A stretch of 30,544 nucleotides of DNA from NCBI RefSeq assembly GCF_002014985.1, contig NZ_MUXU01000086.1, positions 1 through 30,544 of the forward strand. Direction: 5' to 3'. The position numbers and the translations under genes were made by a program. The notes under the pieces were generated by a model. The model saw nothing but the letters and a program-made list of their open reading frames with translations. It did no database searches and had not been told where the DNA came from. The DNA is from Moraxella caviae. GTDB taxonomy: Bacteria; Pseudomonadota; Gammaproteobacteria; Pseudomonadales; Moraxellaceae. Positions 24,071 to 30,544 of this stretch are shown one piece after another (position 1 is the first letter of the stretch; the number at the start of each line of letters is the position of its first letter).

Positions 24071-24784
24071 TCATTTACGCTTGTTAAACAGACTGTTCGG
24101 AAGCGCTTGTTGAAGTTGTTTATTTTGCATCTGACGATACTTAGCACGGTTTTCAGCTGCATATTGCGCACGAGCCGCTTTGTCTTCAGCTTCTGCTTGT
24201 TGGAACATCAGCTGCATTTGAGCAACACGAGCTTGCATCATTGATGACTGCGCCATGATAGTGTTAGCCAAGTCCTGCTTTTGGGCTGGATTGACAGTAG
24301 CGTTAATTTGGTTCATCAAACCACCGATGCGCTGCATATCACTATCTAGCTGGCTCATTGACACTTTCATTTGGCTGCGAGTTAGCAAGCGGTTAGCTTC
24401 GATACGAGCCTTGCCAGTCATGCTGGTTGCTTTGGCAGCATCTTCACGCTTGATTTCATCAGCGACCTTCTGCAGTGCCTTCAAGTCACCTTTTGCAGCC
24501 GCTTCAAAAATATCGTTATAGCCTTTTGACAGATATTTATTCATGTAGCTGCGCAAAGTAGGGTCAGACAAGATGCCAGCATAGTTGCCGTTATCTGTCA
24601 TAGCCTTGAGCTGATCACCCATTTGGCGGATCTGCTGGATTTGATTTTGGTAGTCAACAATCATCTGATTGATGTTTGCGACATCAAATACAGGCACACC
24701 TGCTGCTTGAGCTGGTACAGCTGTCGCCATCATGGCTGCTGATGCAGTCAATGCGGCGGCTAGGGTTTTTAGTTTCATCTTCAT
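24071..24784 (-). CDS. virB5: T4SS minor pilin VirB5
   Basis: A 237-residue secreted protein of the VirB5/TrbJ type, a pilus-tip component that helps contact recipients. The signal peptide ends at AQA, about residue 27. The mature part is almost entirely helical, with GVPVFDVANINQMIVDYQNQ near its start and long Gln/Ala/Met-rich coils, as expected. The ATG at 24784 has AAGGA 8 bases upstream. It lies between virB4 and virB6, as in P-type systems, with a palindromic spacer on each side. Confidence 0.88.
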   Translation of the reverse strand: MKMKLKTLAAALTASAAMMATAVPAQAAGVPVFDVANINQMIVDYQNQIQQIRQMGDQLKAMTDNGNYAGILSDPTLRSYMNKYLSKGYNDIFEAAAKGDLKALQKVADEIKREDAAKATSMTGKARIEANRLLTRSQMKVSMSQLDSDMQRIGGLMNQINATVNPAQKQDLANTIMAQSSMMQARVAQMQLMFQQAEAEDKAARAQYAAENRAKYRQMQNKQLQQALPNSLFNKRK

Positions 24785-24814
24785 AGTTAGTTTCCTTATG
24801 AAGTCCTAGTTTTT

Positions 24815-24839
24815 CACAGTGTCCGATTCGGACGCTGTG
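24815..24839. repeat. Extended dispersed palindrome between virB4 and virB5
   Basis: CACAG-TGTCCGATTCGGACG-CTGTG is a 25-base hairpin with one mismatch. A second perfect hairpin, GCTGACACTGTCAGC, lies next to it at about 24847-24861. There is no T-run, so these are more likely mRNA processing, stability or protein-binding sites than terminators. Confidence 0.8.
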
Positions 24840-24868
24840 GGTATCTGCTGACACTGTCAGCATTGTGT

Positions 24869-27388
24869 TTAGTGCATTGTTGGCACTGATTTGGCATATT
24901 CAGGCTTACCCACTGCGATGAACGCATCATCAACCAATTTGGCCAGTGTAGTCACTTCACCTTTTTTGAGCTTCACAGCCTTGTAGAAGGTGTGTAGCCA
25001 TTCGTTTGAGCTTGGGCGCTCTTGATATCGAGATAAGATTTCATCAAGGATCTGCACATTGGTTTTTGTGCCTGACAGCACAGCGATTTCATCACTAAAT
25101 CCGTACAGATCAAGCACAGCAAAGCTAGACTGATGGCCTTGTTTGATCAAGAATGTACGGCTGTTATTATCAAGATCCCTTAAGCGGATAAATTCTTTTT
25201 CCGTCAGGCCGACACGGCTATAACCACCGCCCTGTTCATTCTTGTATTCAGCAGCAGGGTTTGGCAGCAGAATCTTGGTAGAAGTTTGCTGCACGATGGC
25301 TGGGAAAATCGGTGACTGTACTGCTTCTTCAGGTGACTGTGTCACCAGCAGCATGAATTCGCCACGCTTACGACCAGTTTTCAAGACATCTAAAATCATT
25401 TCTTGTGGTGTCTTGTACTTCAGCGGCAGCCAAAACTCTTCAACGATGGTGCAAAGCAAATCGTGGTTTTTGGTCATCTGTGACTTCATGTACAAAAGAC
25501 ACGCCAAAATTGGTTCAGTTGGCAGGTAATCTTCTTTTAGGATTTCACCCACATCAAAGCCCACAATCTTGAAGCTATTTGGGTTGAATTGGTTGGTTGG
25601 GTTGTCTAGCACCCACGCAAAGCGCCCCACCCCTTCTTCAACTGACACCCACTTCAATAGGCGCTGATACAGACTATTGCCGCCACGGTCAGGAATGACT
25701 TGCAGCAAGCCAGCTAAGCGGCGTAGCGACTTTGGCAATTCCATCACGGCATCGATGGCAACTTTGATTTGGTTTTGCTCTTCTGATGAACAGTAGTTAT
25801 TGGCATCTGTGGCCAGTGTGATGACCAATTCGTTTAAAAATTCACGCAGCTTTGGCGAATCTTCAAACTGAAATGGGTTGATGCCAGTAGGCTTACCTTC
25901 TTCAAGCGCAAAATAATCACCATCCAGCGCACGAATGAAAATATCCATACCACGGTCTTTATCCAGCACAAACATAGCTGGATTAAAGCGCTGTAGATAA
26001 GTCACTAGCGATGATTGTAGTGTCGTCTTACCAGTACCTGTCGCACCCAAGATCAGTGTATGACCAGCAATGGCTTCACCAATGGTATCTTCTTCAGGAT
26101 TGGTAAAGTGGAAATTAAAGTCATACAGATTTTTACCCAGTGTTTCTAGCTGCATGATTGAGCTGCCATCACCCAGTGGGTTGCCTTTGGCTTTACCACG
26201 GCTATAGTTATGTAGACTAAACAGGCCAGCAAAATTGCGTGTAGATTTCAGCATTTTGCGTGGTGCATTTGGATATAACGGAAATTGACTAAAGAAGCTG
26301 GCAGGTGCTGACAGCTGTGCAGCACGATAAATCGCACCAGCATAGTTCGATAAGTTGGCAATGGCGGTTACACGGTTTTCAATCGCTTCTTTGGCGGTAT
26401 TGCCATAAATGACCATCGTTGAATAGAAGTCACCAAATGACAATTCACCTGATTGAATATAGCCTTGTGCTTCTAGCAGCTCGTTAGTTTGATGCTCTGC
26501 CTTGTCATTGGTTGAGCGTAGGCGGTTCATCTGGTCATTGATACGATGCAGCGCTTTGGCTGGTGCAAGCGGTGTCAATGAATGGATAAGGTTGTATTCA
26601 AACGGCAGCCCCAAGGTAGCTTGATTGAGCAAGCCAAGCTTTGTGACATTTGGGAAGTCTTTTAGGTCAAGGAAAGTAGCATAGCGGTTTTTATGCACGC
26701 CACGGCTTTGCATGACTTCATAACCAAAATGTAGGCTAGATGATGGCAGCGCATCAAAAGCTGGTGTACCAGTCAGCGGCACACAGCCTACTGGCGCTTC
26801 GTTGTTGATTAATTCAAACAGCAATTCAAACACTTCAGAAGCAAGCACGCCATGCTTGTTCTTATAGGCGGTCAGAATCGTTGGGTTGTGCGCCATGTTC
26901 TTTTTGCACACATCATTGACCAAGCCATGTAGCTCTTCAATCGCTTGTTCGATGGTTTCATCGTATTTCATGGTGATGGCCATGAAAAAACGGTTTTCAA
27001 AGTAGTCTTTTTCGTTGAATCGCTTTTGGTATTTGTCTGCAAATTCTTGGCAGAACAAATTATCAAAATTGTATTCATCGGTGTTTTCAATTTTGCGGCG
27101 TAGCTGATAGCCTTGAAACTGCACTCGTCCAGCATACTGCTGGCTGGTTTCGTTGTAAGTCTTGTTATGATTGTCGAACATCATTTCAAGCAAGGCATCA
27201 TCCAGCGCTTCATAGGCTGCACCTTCTAGCTCAATAATCGACATCAAATAGCTGTCTTGGAAGCTAACAACGGTATCAGACACATGATAGCGCACTGCTG
27301 GCAGCATATCTGAAGTGGCAGCAATCTTACGCAATGTTTTGATAAAAAGTTCTTTGGCTTGTGCTGACAAAGATGTTGTAATTGACAT
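24869..27388 (-). CDS. virB4: T4SS ATPase VirB4
   Basis: The largest T4SS motor ATPase; 839 residues, a normal length. Walker A is GATGTGKTT at about 448-456 and Walker B is LLCTIVEEFW at about 644-653, with Glu650-Glu651 in place of the usual Asp-Glu. The N-terminal VirB4/CagE domain (about 1-400) is complete. Conserved ARTG-like motifs include LLVTQSPEEAVQS and the KILLPNPAAEY segment. The ATG has AGGA 6 bases upstream. The gene lies between virB3 and virB5. Confidence 0.95.
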   Translation of the reverse strand: MSITTSLSAQAKELFIKTLRKIAATSDMLPAVRYHVSDTVVSFQDSYLMSIIELEGAAYEALDDALLEMMFDNHNKTYNETSQQYAGRVQFQGYQLRRKIENTDEYNFDNLFCQEFADKYQKRFNEKDYFENRFFMAITMKYDETIEQAIEELHGLVNDVCKKNMAHNPTILTAYKNKHGVLASEVFELLFELINNEAPVGCVPLTGTPAFDALPSSSLHFGYEVMQSRGVHKNRYATFLDLKDFPNVTKLGLLNQATLGLPFEYNLIHSLTPLAPAKALHRINDQMNRLRSTNDKAEHQTNELLEAQGYIQSGELSFGDFYSTMVIYGNTAKEAIENRVTAIANLSNYAGAIYRAAQLSAPASFFSQFPLYPNAPRKMLKSTRNFAGLFSLHNYSRGKAKGNPLGDGSSIMQLETLGKNLYDFNFHFTNPEEDTIGEAIAGHTLILGATGTGKTTLQSSLVTYLQRFNPAMFVLDKDRGMDIFIRALDGDYFALEEGKPTGINPFQFEDSPKLREFLNELVITLATDANNYCSSEEQNQIKVAIDAVMELPKSLRRLAGLLQVIPDRGGNSLYQRLLKWVSVEEGVGRFAWVLDNPTNQFNPNSFKIVGFDVGEILKEDYLPTEPILACLLYMKSQMTKNHDLLCTIVEEFWLPLKYKTPQEMILDVLKTGRKRGEFMLLVTQSPEEAVQSPIFPAIVQQTSTKILLPNPAAEYKNEQGGGYSRVGLTEKEFIRLRDLDNNSRTFLIKQGHQSSFAVLDLYGFSDEIAVLSGTKTNVQILDEILSRYQERPSSNEWLHTFYKAVKLKKGEVTTLAKLVDDAFIAVGKPEYAKSVPTMH

Positions 27389-27409
27389 TGTGCATCCTAT
27401 GTTTGCAAG

Positions 27410-27424
27410 TGTCCGATTCGGACA
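27410..27424. repeat. Dispersed palindrome between virB3 and virB4
   Basis: TGTCCGATTCGGACA, a perfect 15-base copy with a single central base. Next to it, GATTGGGCG-AATTTAC-CGCCCAATC (27438-27462) is a perfect 9-bp stem just after the virB3 stop. Confidence 0.85.
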
Positions 27425-27437
27425 GTTAAAATCTTAT

Positions 27438-27462
27438 GATTGGGCGAATTTACCGCCCAATC
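27438..27462 (-). promoter_or_regulatory. Strong hairpin downstream of virB3
   Basis: A perfect 9-bp GC-rich stem with a 7-base loop immediately after the virB3 stop. It is not followed directly by a T-run on the minus strand. It could set relative expression of virB3 and virB4 by mRNA processing or partial termination. Confidence 0.55.
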
Positions 27463-27465
27463 GGT

Positions 27466-27837
27466 TCATTTTTTGGCGGTGTGGTAGTCCACAAAACTTT
27501 GTTCATAAACTTCTTTACGGCGCAGATAGCGTTCAGGTACAAAAGTCAAGGTATTACCCATTAAATCGTATGCGACACGCTTAGCACGAAGTTTCATTTC
27601 AATAGCTAGGATTTGCAGGGCTTTATCATCGTTCATGGTGATAGTGCGCAAAAAGAAGCCGATAGGAACAACCACTAGCGCAAACAAAAAACCAATCACA
27701 CTAAAAAAATACATACCCACAAACATGATGAATACGCCAAGCACCAGCAATGCTACACACGCAAGCAGTGGAATCCCCATAAACAAAGCGGTACGGTCAA
27801 GACCGTTATAGCTGCTAAATTCTCTGTATTCGCTCAT
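27466..27837 (-). CDS. virB3: T4SS inner-membrane protein VirB3
   Basis: A 123-residue membrane protein with two hydrophobic helices near residues 18-66 (IPLLACVALLVLGVFIMFVG and FSVIGFLFALVVVPIGFFL). DRTALFMGIPL and the following DDKALQIL are typical of VirB3/TrbD. It partners VirB4 at the inner membrane. The start at 27837 lies 9 bp after virB2, and a clear hairpin follows the stop. Confidence 0.9.
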   Translation of the reverse strand: MSEYREFSSYNGLDRTALFMGIPLLACVALLVLGVFIMFVGMYFFSVIGFLFALVVVPIGFFLRTITMNDDKALQILAIEMKLRAKRVAYDLMGNTLTFVPERYLRRKEVYEQSFVDYHTAKK

Positions 27838-27846
27838 GATTTATCC

Positions 27847-28179
27847 TTATTGAAGTAGCATCCACGCCCAACCAGCGATTGTTGTCGCTGCACCAGCTAG
27901 GGCAACATAAGCAACTGACATACCAAATTCGCCCCAGTCACAACGACCTTGCCAAGCTTGGATAGCTTTCCACAGCAAATAAATGACAGCTGCAATACCA
28001 CCAATCGTTAAAGCGGCATTTTTAATGGTTTCAACTTGGGTTTTAACCGTGTTCAAGCCGCCTTGAAGACCACCAGCTGCCATAGCTACAGATGGCAAGG
28101 CGATTAGTGCAACAACACCTAGGGCGAACAAGCCCCATTTTTTGTAATCGACAGATGCCGACATAGTTTGTGTAGTCAT
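27847..28179 (-). CDS. virB2: T4SS major pilin VirB2
   Basis: A 110-residue prepilin. The signal peptide ends at AMA, about residue 34 (VALIALPSVAMA-AGGLQ). The mature part has two hydrophobic helices (ALTIGGIAAVIYLLWKAIQA and YVALAGAATTIAGWAWML) separated by a short polar loop, as in the VirB2/TrbC family. It lies between virB1 and virB3. Confidence 0.92.
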   Translation of the reverse strand: MTTQTMSASVDYKKWGLFALGVVALIALPSVAMAAGGLQGGLNTVKTQVETIKNAALTIGGIAAVIYLLWKAIQAWQGRCDWGEFGMSVAYVALAGAATTIAGWAWMLLQ

Positions 28180-28188
28180 AGTTAATTC

Positions 28189-28899
28189 CTAATCTACAAA
28201 ATCAAAAAAAACATCCCAAGCAGCAGCCTGTTTCGCTTCAATCACTCGTGGTGAGTGATCAGCAGCGATCAAATCCGTGGCACTGTTTGATACAACAGCA
28301 TCTTCAGGACTTGTGGCAGATGATTGGGATGCGCTAATGTTCGCCGCTGATAAGACACCAGCAGCAGGAACGCTTTTTGGAATAGATACGGTGATTGATG
28401 CTGGTTGTGCAGCATAGCTTGGCAGTTTGCCAGCAGCTTGCATGACTGCATTGTAATGATTGGTCACTTTGGTGACATAACCATTACGAAAGCCACGGCT
28501 GGCATTGCCAGTGTTATAGCAGCTAAAAGCACGCTGCATCGGTGTACCTTGGCCACTGCCGCCACCAAAGCGGCTTAGGCAGTTTAGGTACACTTTTTGC
28601 ATGGCTTTTAGGTTTTCGCACGGATTGAATGCTTTTTCGATAGACAGACCAAGCCAGCCAAAGTTGGTAATATTGATTTGAGCCAAGCCCACATCAAAAT
28701 TTTTGCCTTCGGCACGCAAACGGTAAGCCGCCTGTACAGCTTCTTGATAGCTTCGTGGTTGTCTTGCAAGACCTTTCGCCCCTTTGTTCACACCGATGGC
28801 GTAAGGGTTGAAATTAGATTCAGTCTTTGTAATCGCATAACTGATGGGCGTTGGTACATTTGGCGCACAAGCAGTCATCAGAGCAGCATCAATCACCAT
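28189..28899 (-). CDS. virB1: Lytic transglycosylase VirB1
   Basis: A 236-residue peptidoglycan-cleaving enzyme that opens the wall for T4SS assembly. The SLT domain has the catalytic Glu at about residue 27 (ISYAITKTESNFNPYAIGVN). It also has the family motifs FDVGLAQINITNFG at about 68-81 and a C-terminal AFSCYNTGNASRGF. The C-terminal 80 residues are low-complexity Ser/Ala-rich. No signal peptide is seen in the chosen frame. The ATG has AGGGG 7 bases upstream. Confidence 0.92.
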   Translation of the reverse strand: MVIDAALMTACAPNVPTPISYAITKTESNFNPYAIGVNKGAKGLARQPRSYQEAVQAAYRLRAEGKNFDVGLAQINITNFGWLGLSIEKAFNPCENLKAMQKVYLNCLSRFGGGSGQGTPMQRAFSCYNTGNASRGFRNGYVTKVTNHYNAVMQAAGKLPSYAAQPASITVSIPKSVPAAGVLSAANISASQSSATSPEDAVVSNSATDLIAADHSPRVIEAKQAAAWDVFFDFVD

Positions 28900-28910
28900 G
28901 ATACTACCCC

Positions 28911-29471
28911 TTACAGACTGAAGCGATGGCGACTGTGCGGCTTGCCGTCAATCGTCACATCAAATTCATAATCAGCGCCATCAGGTGTCATCAGCACGAC
29001 TTTTTCGTACCAATGATGCACCTGTGCTGGCACAAATCTGGCATCATCATCACTGCGCCAGCCGCCAGTGTAGTAGCCGCCAGTGGTGAATTGACCATAG
29101 CTTTGACCGCCGACACACGCACGGCTGACATAGTCACCAGTTTCGATGCGGCGTTCAGATTTGCCTACGAAAATGACTTGTTTAGCAGTGGTTGCACCGC
29201 CCTTGATATTGCTGTATTTGCTAAGATTATCAGGCTTTCGGCCTTGATGATAGATGACACCCACTTGGCCTTGGGTTGTGCCGTCAGGACATGATGGGGT
29301 TAGTGGCGCGCGGCGATAAGTGACATGGCTTGCACCAGCCTTGCCGCCGATAGAACTAGATACGAGTGAACAGGTAGGTAAACCTTTGCCTTTGCGTAAA
29401 TCACGCAAAACTTCTTTGACTGTGCCAGCACATTCCGAGATCCCCATAGGGTTCGGTGCAGCCATACACAA
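28911..29471 (-). CDS. trbM: TrbM/KikA-like transfer protein, readable part
   Basis: The first gene of the transfer operon. Its most characteristic part, CKFLLCMAAPNPMGISECAG, matches the TrbM/KikA family of small secreted conjugation proteins, and several further cysteines follow. The conventional start at 29471 would begin after the C-K-F-L-L-C core, that is, inside the conserved domain. Upstream and in the same frame is a good signal peptide (KLLAAAVLTTAFSASAQA, codons 29490-29560 region), but no ATG, GTG or TTG is in frame with it. Two ATGs with possible ribosome sites (29640, which has a strong AAGGA, and 29605) are out of frame by a pentanucleotide repeat. The protein as written is therefore probably not made at full length. 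See the repeat feature. Confidence 0.7.
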   Translation of the reverse strand: MCMAAPNPMGISECAGTVKEVLRDLRKGKGLPTCSLVSSSIGGKAGASHVTYRRAPLTPSCPDGTTQGQVGVIYHQGRKPDNLSKYSNIKGGATTAKQVIFVGKSERRIETGDYVSRACVGGQSYGQFTTGGYYTGGWRSDDDARFVPAQVHHWYEKVVLMTPDGADYEFDVTIDGKPHSRHRFSL

Positions 29472-29640
29472 AAGGAATTTACAGCCGTCAGCGGCTTGGG
29501 CGGATGCAGAAAATGCAGTGGTTAGAACAGCTGCGGCGAGCAGCTTAGATGTGAATTTTGGTGAGCAGCCACGCTTAGCTAATGCGTTGCGTTGCGTTGC
29601 GACATGAGTTTACTGCCGCTTGATTTTTGATGTCAAGCAT
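29472..29640 (-). other. Out-of-frame start and signal peptide region of trbM-like gene
   Basis: On the minus strand ATG at 29640 (AAGGA 8 bases upstream) opens a frame beginning MLDIKNQAAV, which ends soon after the repeat. ATG at 29605 opens MSQRNAT, which also ends. The signal peptide and mature protein use the third frame. Loss of one 5-base unit would join the 29605 ATG to it; gain of one unit would join the 29640 ATG. This was checked by hand translation of all three frames. Confidence 0.7.
29583..29601. repeat. Pentanucleotide repeat, (TGCGT)3.8
   Basis: TGCGT TGCGT TGCGT TGCG on the plus strand, just inside the start region of the trbM-like gene. A 5-base unit shifts the reading frame on every slip, so this is a candidate phase-variation switch. 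The copy number is low, so slippage would be slow. Confidence 0.85.
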
Positions 29641-29682
29641 TTTGGGTTTCCTTTTATCCATTTTTTTGGAAACATTTGTAAA

Positions 29683-29700
29683 TGTAGTCGTTATACTACA
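29683..29700. promoter_or_regulatory. Candidate operator over the transfer-operon promoter
   Basis: TGTAGT-CGTTAT-ACTACA, the same half-sites and spacing as 11102-11119 in the adhesin leader. It overlaps the -10 region of the predicted operon promoter and sits just after the ribbon-helix-helix gene, so repression by that protein is inferred. Confidence 0.55.
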
Positions 29701-29721
29701 ACAAACATTCATCAAATGCAA
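29693..29721 (-). promoter_or_regulatory. Candidate promoter of the transfer operon
   Basis: On the minus strand TTGCAT (29721-29716) and TAGTAT (29698-29693) are 17 bases apart. Transcription would start near 29686, before the trbM-like ATG codons. It overlaps a palindrome, consistent with repression. Confidence 0.5.
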
Positions 29722-29722
29722 G

Positions 29723-29944
29723 TTATTTTAACACAGATTTCTCAATTTTTACTGTAAAATTGCTGGCAGCTTTGTTGTCATGTTGTAAAAATGTTTTTTC
29801 TAATTCGCCAATGGATGCTTCCAAAGCGGTATTGATGTAATGGGTGATGCTGCGATTGGTAACTTGTGCCAGCGATTGATAGCGGTGATGGATATGCAGT
29901 GGCATACGCACACTGACAACTTGAGTTTTTTTGGGTTGATTCAT
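29723..29944 (-). CDS. Ribbon-helix-helix DNA-binding protein
   Basis: A 73-residue protein of the MetJ/Arc/CopG type. The first strand is VVSVRMPLHI, and two helices follow (HHRYQSLAQVTN and SITHYINTALEASIGEL). Such proteins bind short inverted or direct repeats as dimers of dimers. They act as transcriptional repressors, or as relaxosome accessory factors next to oriT. The ATG has AAGGA 6 bases upstream. It precedes the transfer-operon promoter and a matching palindrome, so control of the operon is the simplest reading; an oriT accessory role is the alternative. Confidence 0.8.
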   Translation of the reverse strand: MNQPKKTQVVSVRMPLHIHHRYQSLAQVTNRSITHYINTALEASIGELEKTFLQHDNKAASNFTVKIEKSVLK

Positions 29945-29974
29945 GAATAATCCTTCTTGGTTGAGTGGATAGAT

Positions 29975-30130
29975 TTTGACTTCCTCCCCTCCCTAAAGTG
30001 AGGGGATTCCTACTGCTAGACGGTCAAGCCCGACCGCAAATCTTAGAGTTGGCTACCGCCTTGCAAGTCACACCTTGCGTCTAAGATTCTCATTTCAATA
30101 CTGACTCTACCGTTAGGATTGTCTATTGAC
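29975..30130 (-). ncRNA. IS200/IS605 right end with omega-RNA-like fold, no tnpB
   Basis: Read on the minus strand, this has the hallmarks of the 3' end of a TnpB-type element. A stem AATCTTAGA/TCTAAGATT (30080-30088 with 30039-30047) encloses a smaller GCAAG/CTTGC stem. A CGGTC/GACCG hairpin (30021-30036) follows, then the terminal GAATCCCCTC...GAGGGGAGGAAGTC hairpin (29986-30005). This order is typical of omega-RNA scaffolds and element right ends. No tnpA or tnpB coding frame is recognisable upstream, so this is a decayed or tnpB-less (PATE-like) derivative. The guide position would be the bases just left of about 29976, close to the ribbon-helix-helix start. Transcription is not shown. 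Confidence 0.55.
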
Positions 30131-30397
30131 ACGAGCCAGTTTGAGAGTGTGTTTGTTGAACTATCTATCAGTTAAAACACTGCGTGCTCGCAATTTATAC
30201 TTGTCTTAGCTGTTTTTTTATAGATAGTTTTATTTGATAGCTGATTGATTATAACCAAGTAATCCAATCATTACCAAATCTTGTTTTGTAACAGATTCAG
30301 TTTTGTGCAAATTGAGTGTTGTTTGAAGTCATATGAAGTGATTTTTTTGCAGATAAATCATCAAAAAATTAAATGAGAAAAACAAGAATCACTTTCT
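30131..30397. other. Gene-free stretch
   Basis: No credible gene. It holds a 10-bp inverted repeat, AACTATCTAT (30159-30168) with ATAGATAGTT (30220-30229), and AT-rich DNA with several TATAAA-like hexamers. It could be the remains of the IS200/IS605 element or an origin-type region (oriT is often beside a ribbon-helix-helix gene). Nothing decisive is seen. Confidence 0.4.
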
Positions 30398-30434
30398 TAG
30401 AATATTTTATAGAATATTTTATAGAATATTTTTA
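30398..30434. repeat. 12-bp tandem repeat next to IS end
   Basis: Three head-to-tail copies of TAGAATATTTTA (the last has an extra T) end exactly where the IS terminal repeat begins. They could be remains of an iteron array or a target hot spot. Confidence 0.85.
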
Positions 30435-30544
30435 GGGGCTGTACTAGATTAGCCCTAAATCCCACACCATTTTCTTAAAGTTTTTAGCTTTTGTGATGGT
30501 GTACCATAGTTAAATCTAAACTCGCATTCTTTGATAAAAAGATG
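30435..30544 (-). mobile_element. IS1016/IS1595-type insertion sequence, partial
   Basis: It starts with the terminal repeat GGGGCTGTACTAGATTAGCC and runs off the window. It contains the transposase 3' end. The same repeat in inverse orientation begins the window, so both ends of the sequence are IS-bounded. The family is assigned from the terminal sequence and the protein tail. Confidence 0.7.
30455..30544 (-). CDS. IS1016-like (ISXO2-type DDE) transposase, C-terminal fragment
   Basis: Only the last 29 codons lie in the window, reading HLFIKECEFRFNYGTPSQ then KLKTLRKW and ending WCGI. The F-IKE-E-RFN motif is the end of the ISXO2-type DDE domain found in IS1595/IS1016 transposases. The TAG stop lies within 25 bp of the element end. 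The gene is cut by the window edge, not necessarily truncated in the genome. Confidence 0.65.
   Translation of the reverse strand, partial: HLFIKECEFRFNYGTPSQKLKTLRKWCGI

Noticed and set aside
30131..30397. oriT beside the ribbon-helix-helix gene
   Set aside because: Only a 10-bp inverted repeat with a long loop is present, with no recognisable nick-site motif and no relaxase to match, so it is left as a possibility only.
1..30544. One IS copy closing the sequence into a circle
   Set aside because: Possible, but the bases next to the two IS ends show no target-site duplication and no rep gene is present. A circle cannot be claimed from this sequence.

Overview
This window looks like one part of a conjugative plasmid (or integrative conjugative element) from a gammaproteobacterium, most likely Moraxellaceae (Moraxella, Psychrobacter or a relative). 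The grounds are moderately AT-rich DNA, a complete P-type VirB/VirD4 type IV secretion system (T4SS), an ESPR-type trimeric autotransporter and an IS1016/IS1595-type insertion sequence. The species call is inference. No relaxase, replication initiator or partition gene is visible, so the element must continue outside the window. Both ends carry the same IS terminal repeat (1-18 and, inverted, 30435-30452), as expected where an assembly breaks at a repeated IS.

Almost everything is transcribed on the minus strand, from right to left. At the right edge is the C-terminus of an IS1016-like transposase. Next comes about 0.5 kb without a gene, holding a 12-bp tandem repeat and a folded IS200/IS605 (TnpB omega-RNA-like) right end. 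A ribbon-helix-helix regulator follows, then a promoter with an overlapping palindrome. The transfer operon then runs trbM/kikA-like, virB1, virB2, virB3, virB4, virB5, virB6. It is interrupted by a 1.7-kb plus-strand island (a PIN-domain toxin pair and two small membrane proteins) and resumes as virB7, virB8, virB9, a small gene, virB10, virB11, a small gene, virD4, a small gene, and an LPD7/KfrB-like protein. A large trimeric autotransporter adhesin and an OmpA/BamE-like lipoprotein follow. The run ends with topoisomerase III, a putative nuclease-fold protein, an acidic protein and a giant polyvalent antirestriction-type protein (LPD1 zincin, ArdC, MuF-C-like). The last gene is cut by the left-hand IS end, which supplies its stop codon.

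Functionally the T4SS and coupling protein build the mating channel. TopB and the polyvalent protein probably act on or travel with the transferred DNA. The adhesin and OmpA-like lipoprotein probably aid cell contact. The small membrane proteins convergent with virB6 are candidates for entry exclusion.

The most notable signals are: (1) a 15-20 bp palindrome, core TGTCCGAATTCGGACA, present about 14 times at gene junctions and in frame inside linkers, where it encodes S/P-E-F-G-Q/H; (2) a duplicated unit in which a small three-helix membrane protein gene faces a virB6 3' end, one intact and one an orphan tail, resembling a polymorphic tail/immunity cassette; (3) a pentanucleotide repeat that puts the trbM-like signal peptide out of frame, suggesting phase variation; (4) an 81-bp direct repeat flanking the adhesin/OmpA module; (5) a stand-alone omega-RNA-like structure without a tnpB gene.
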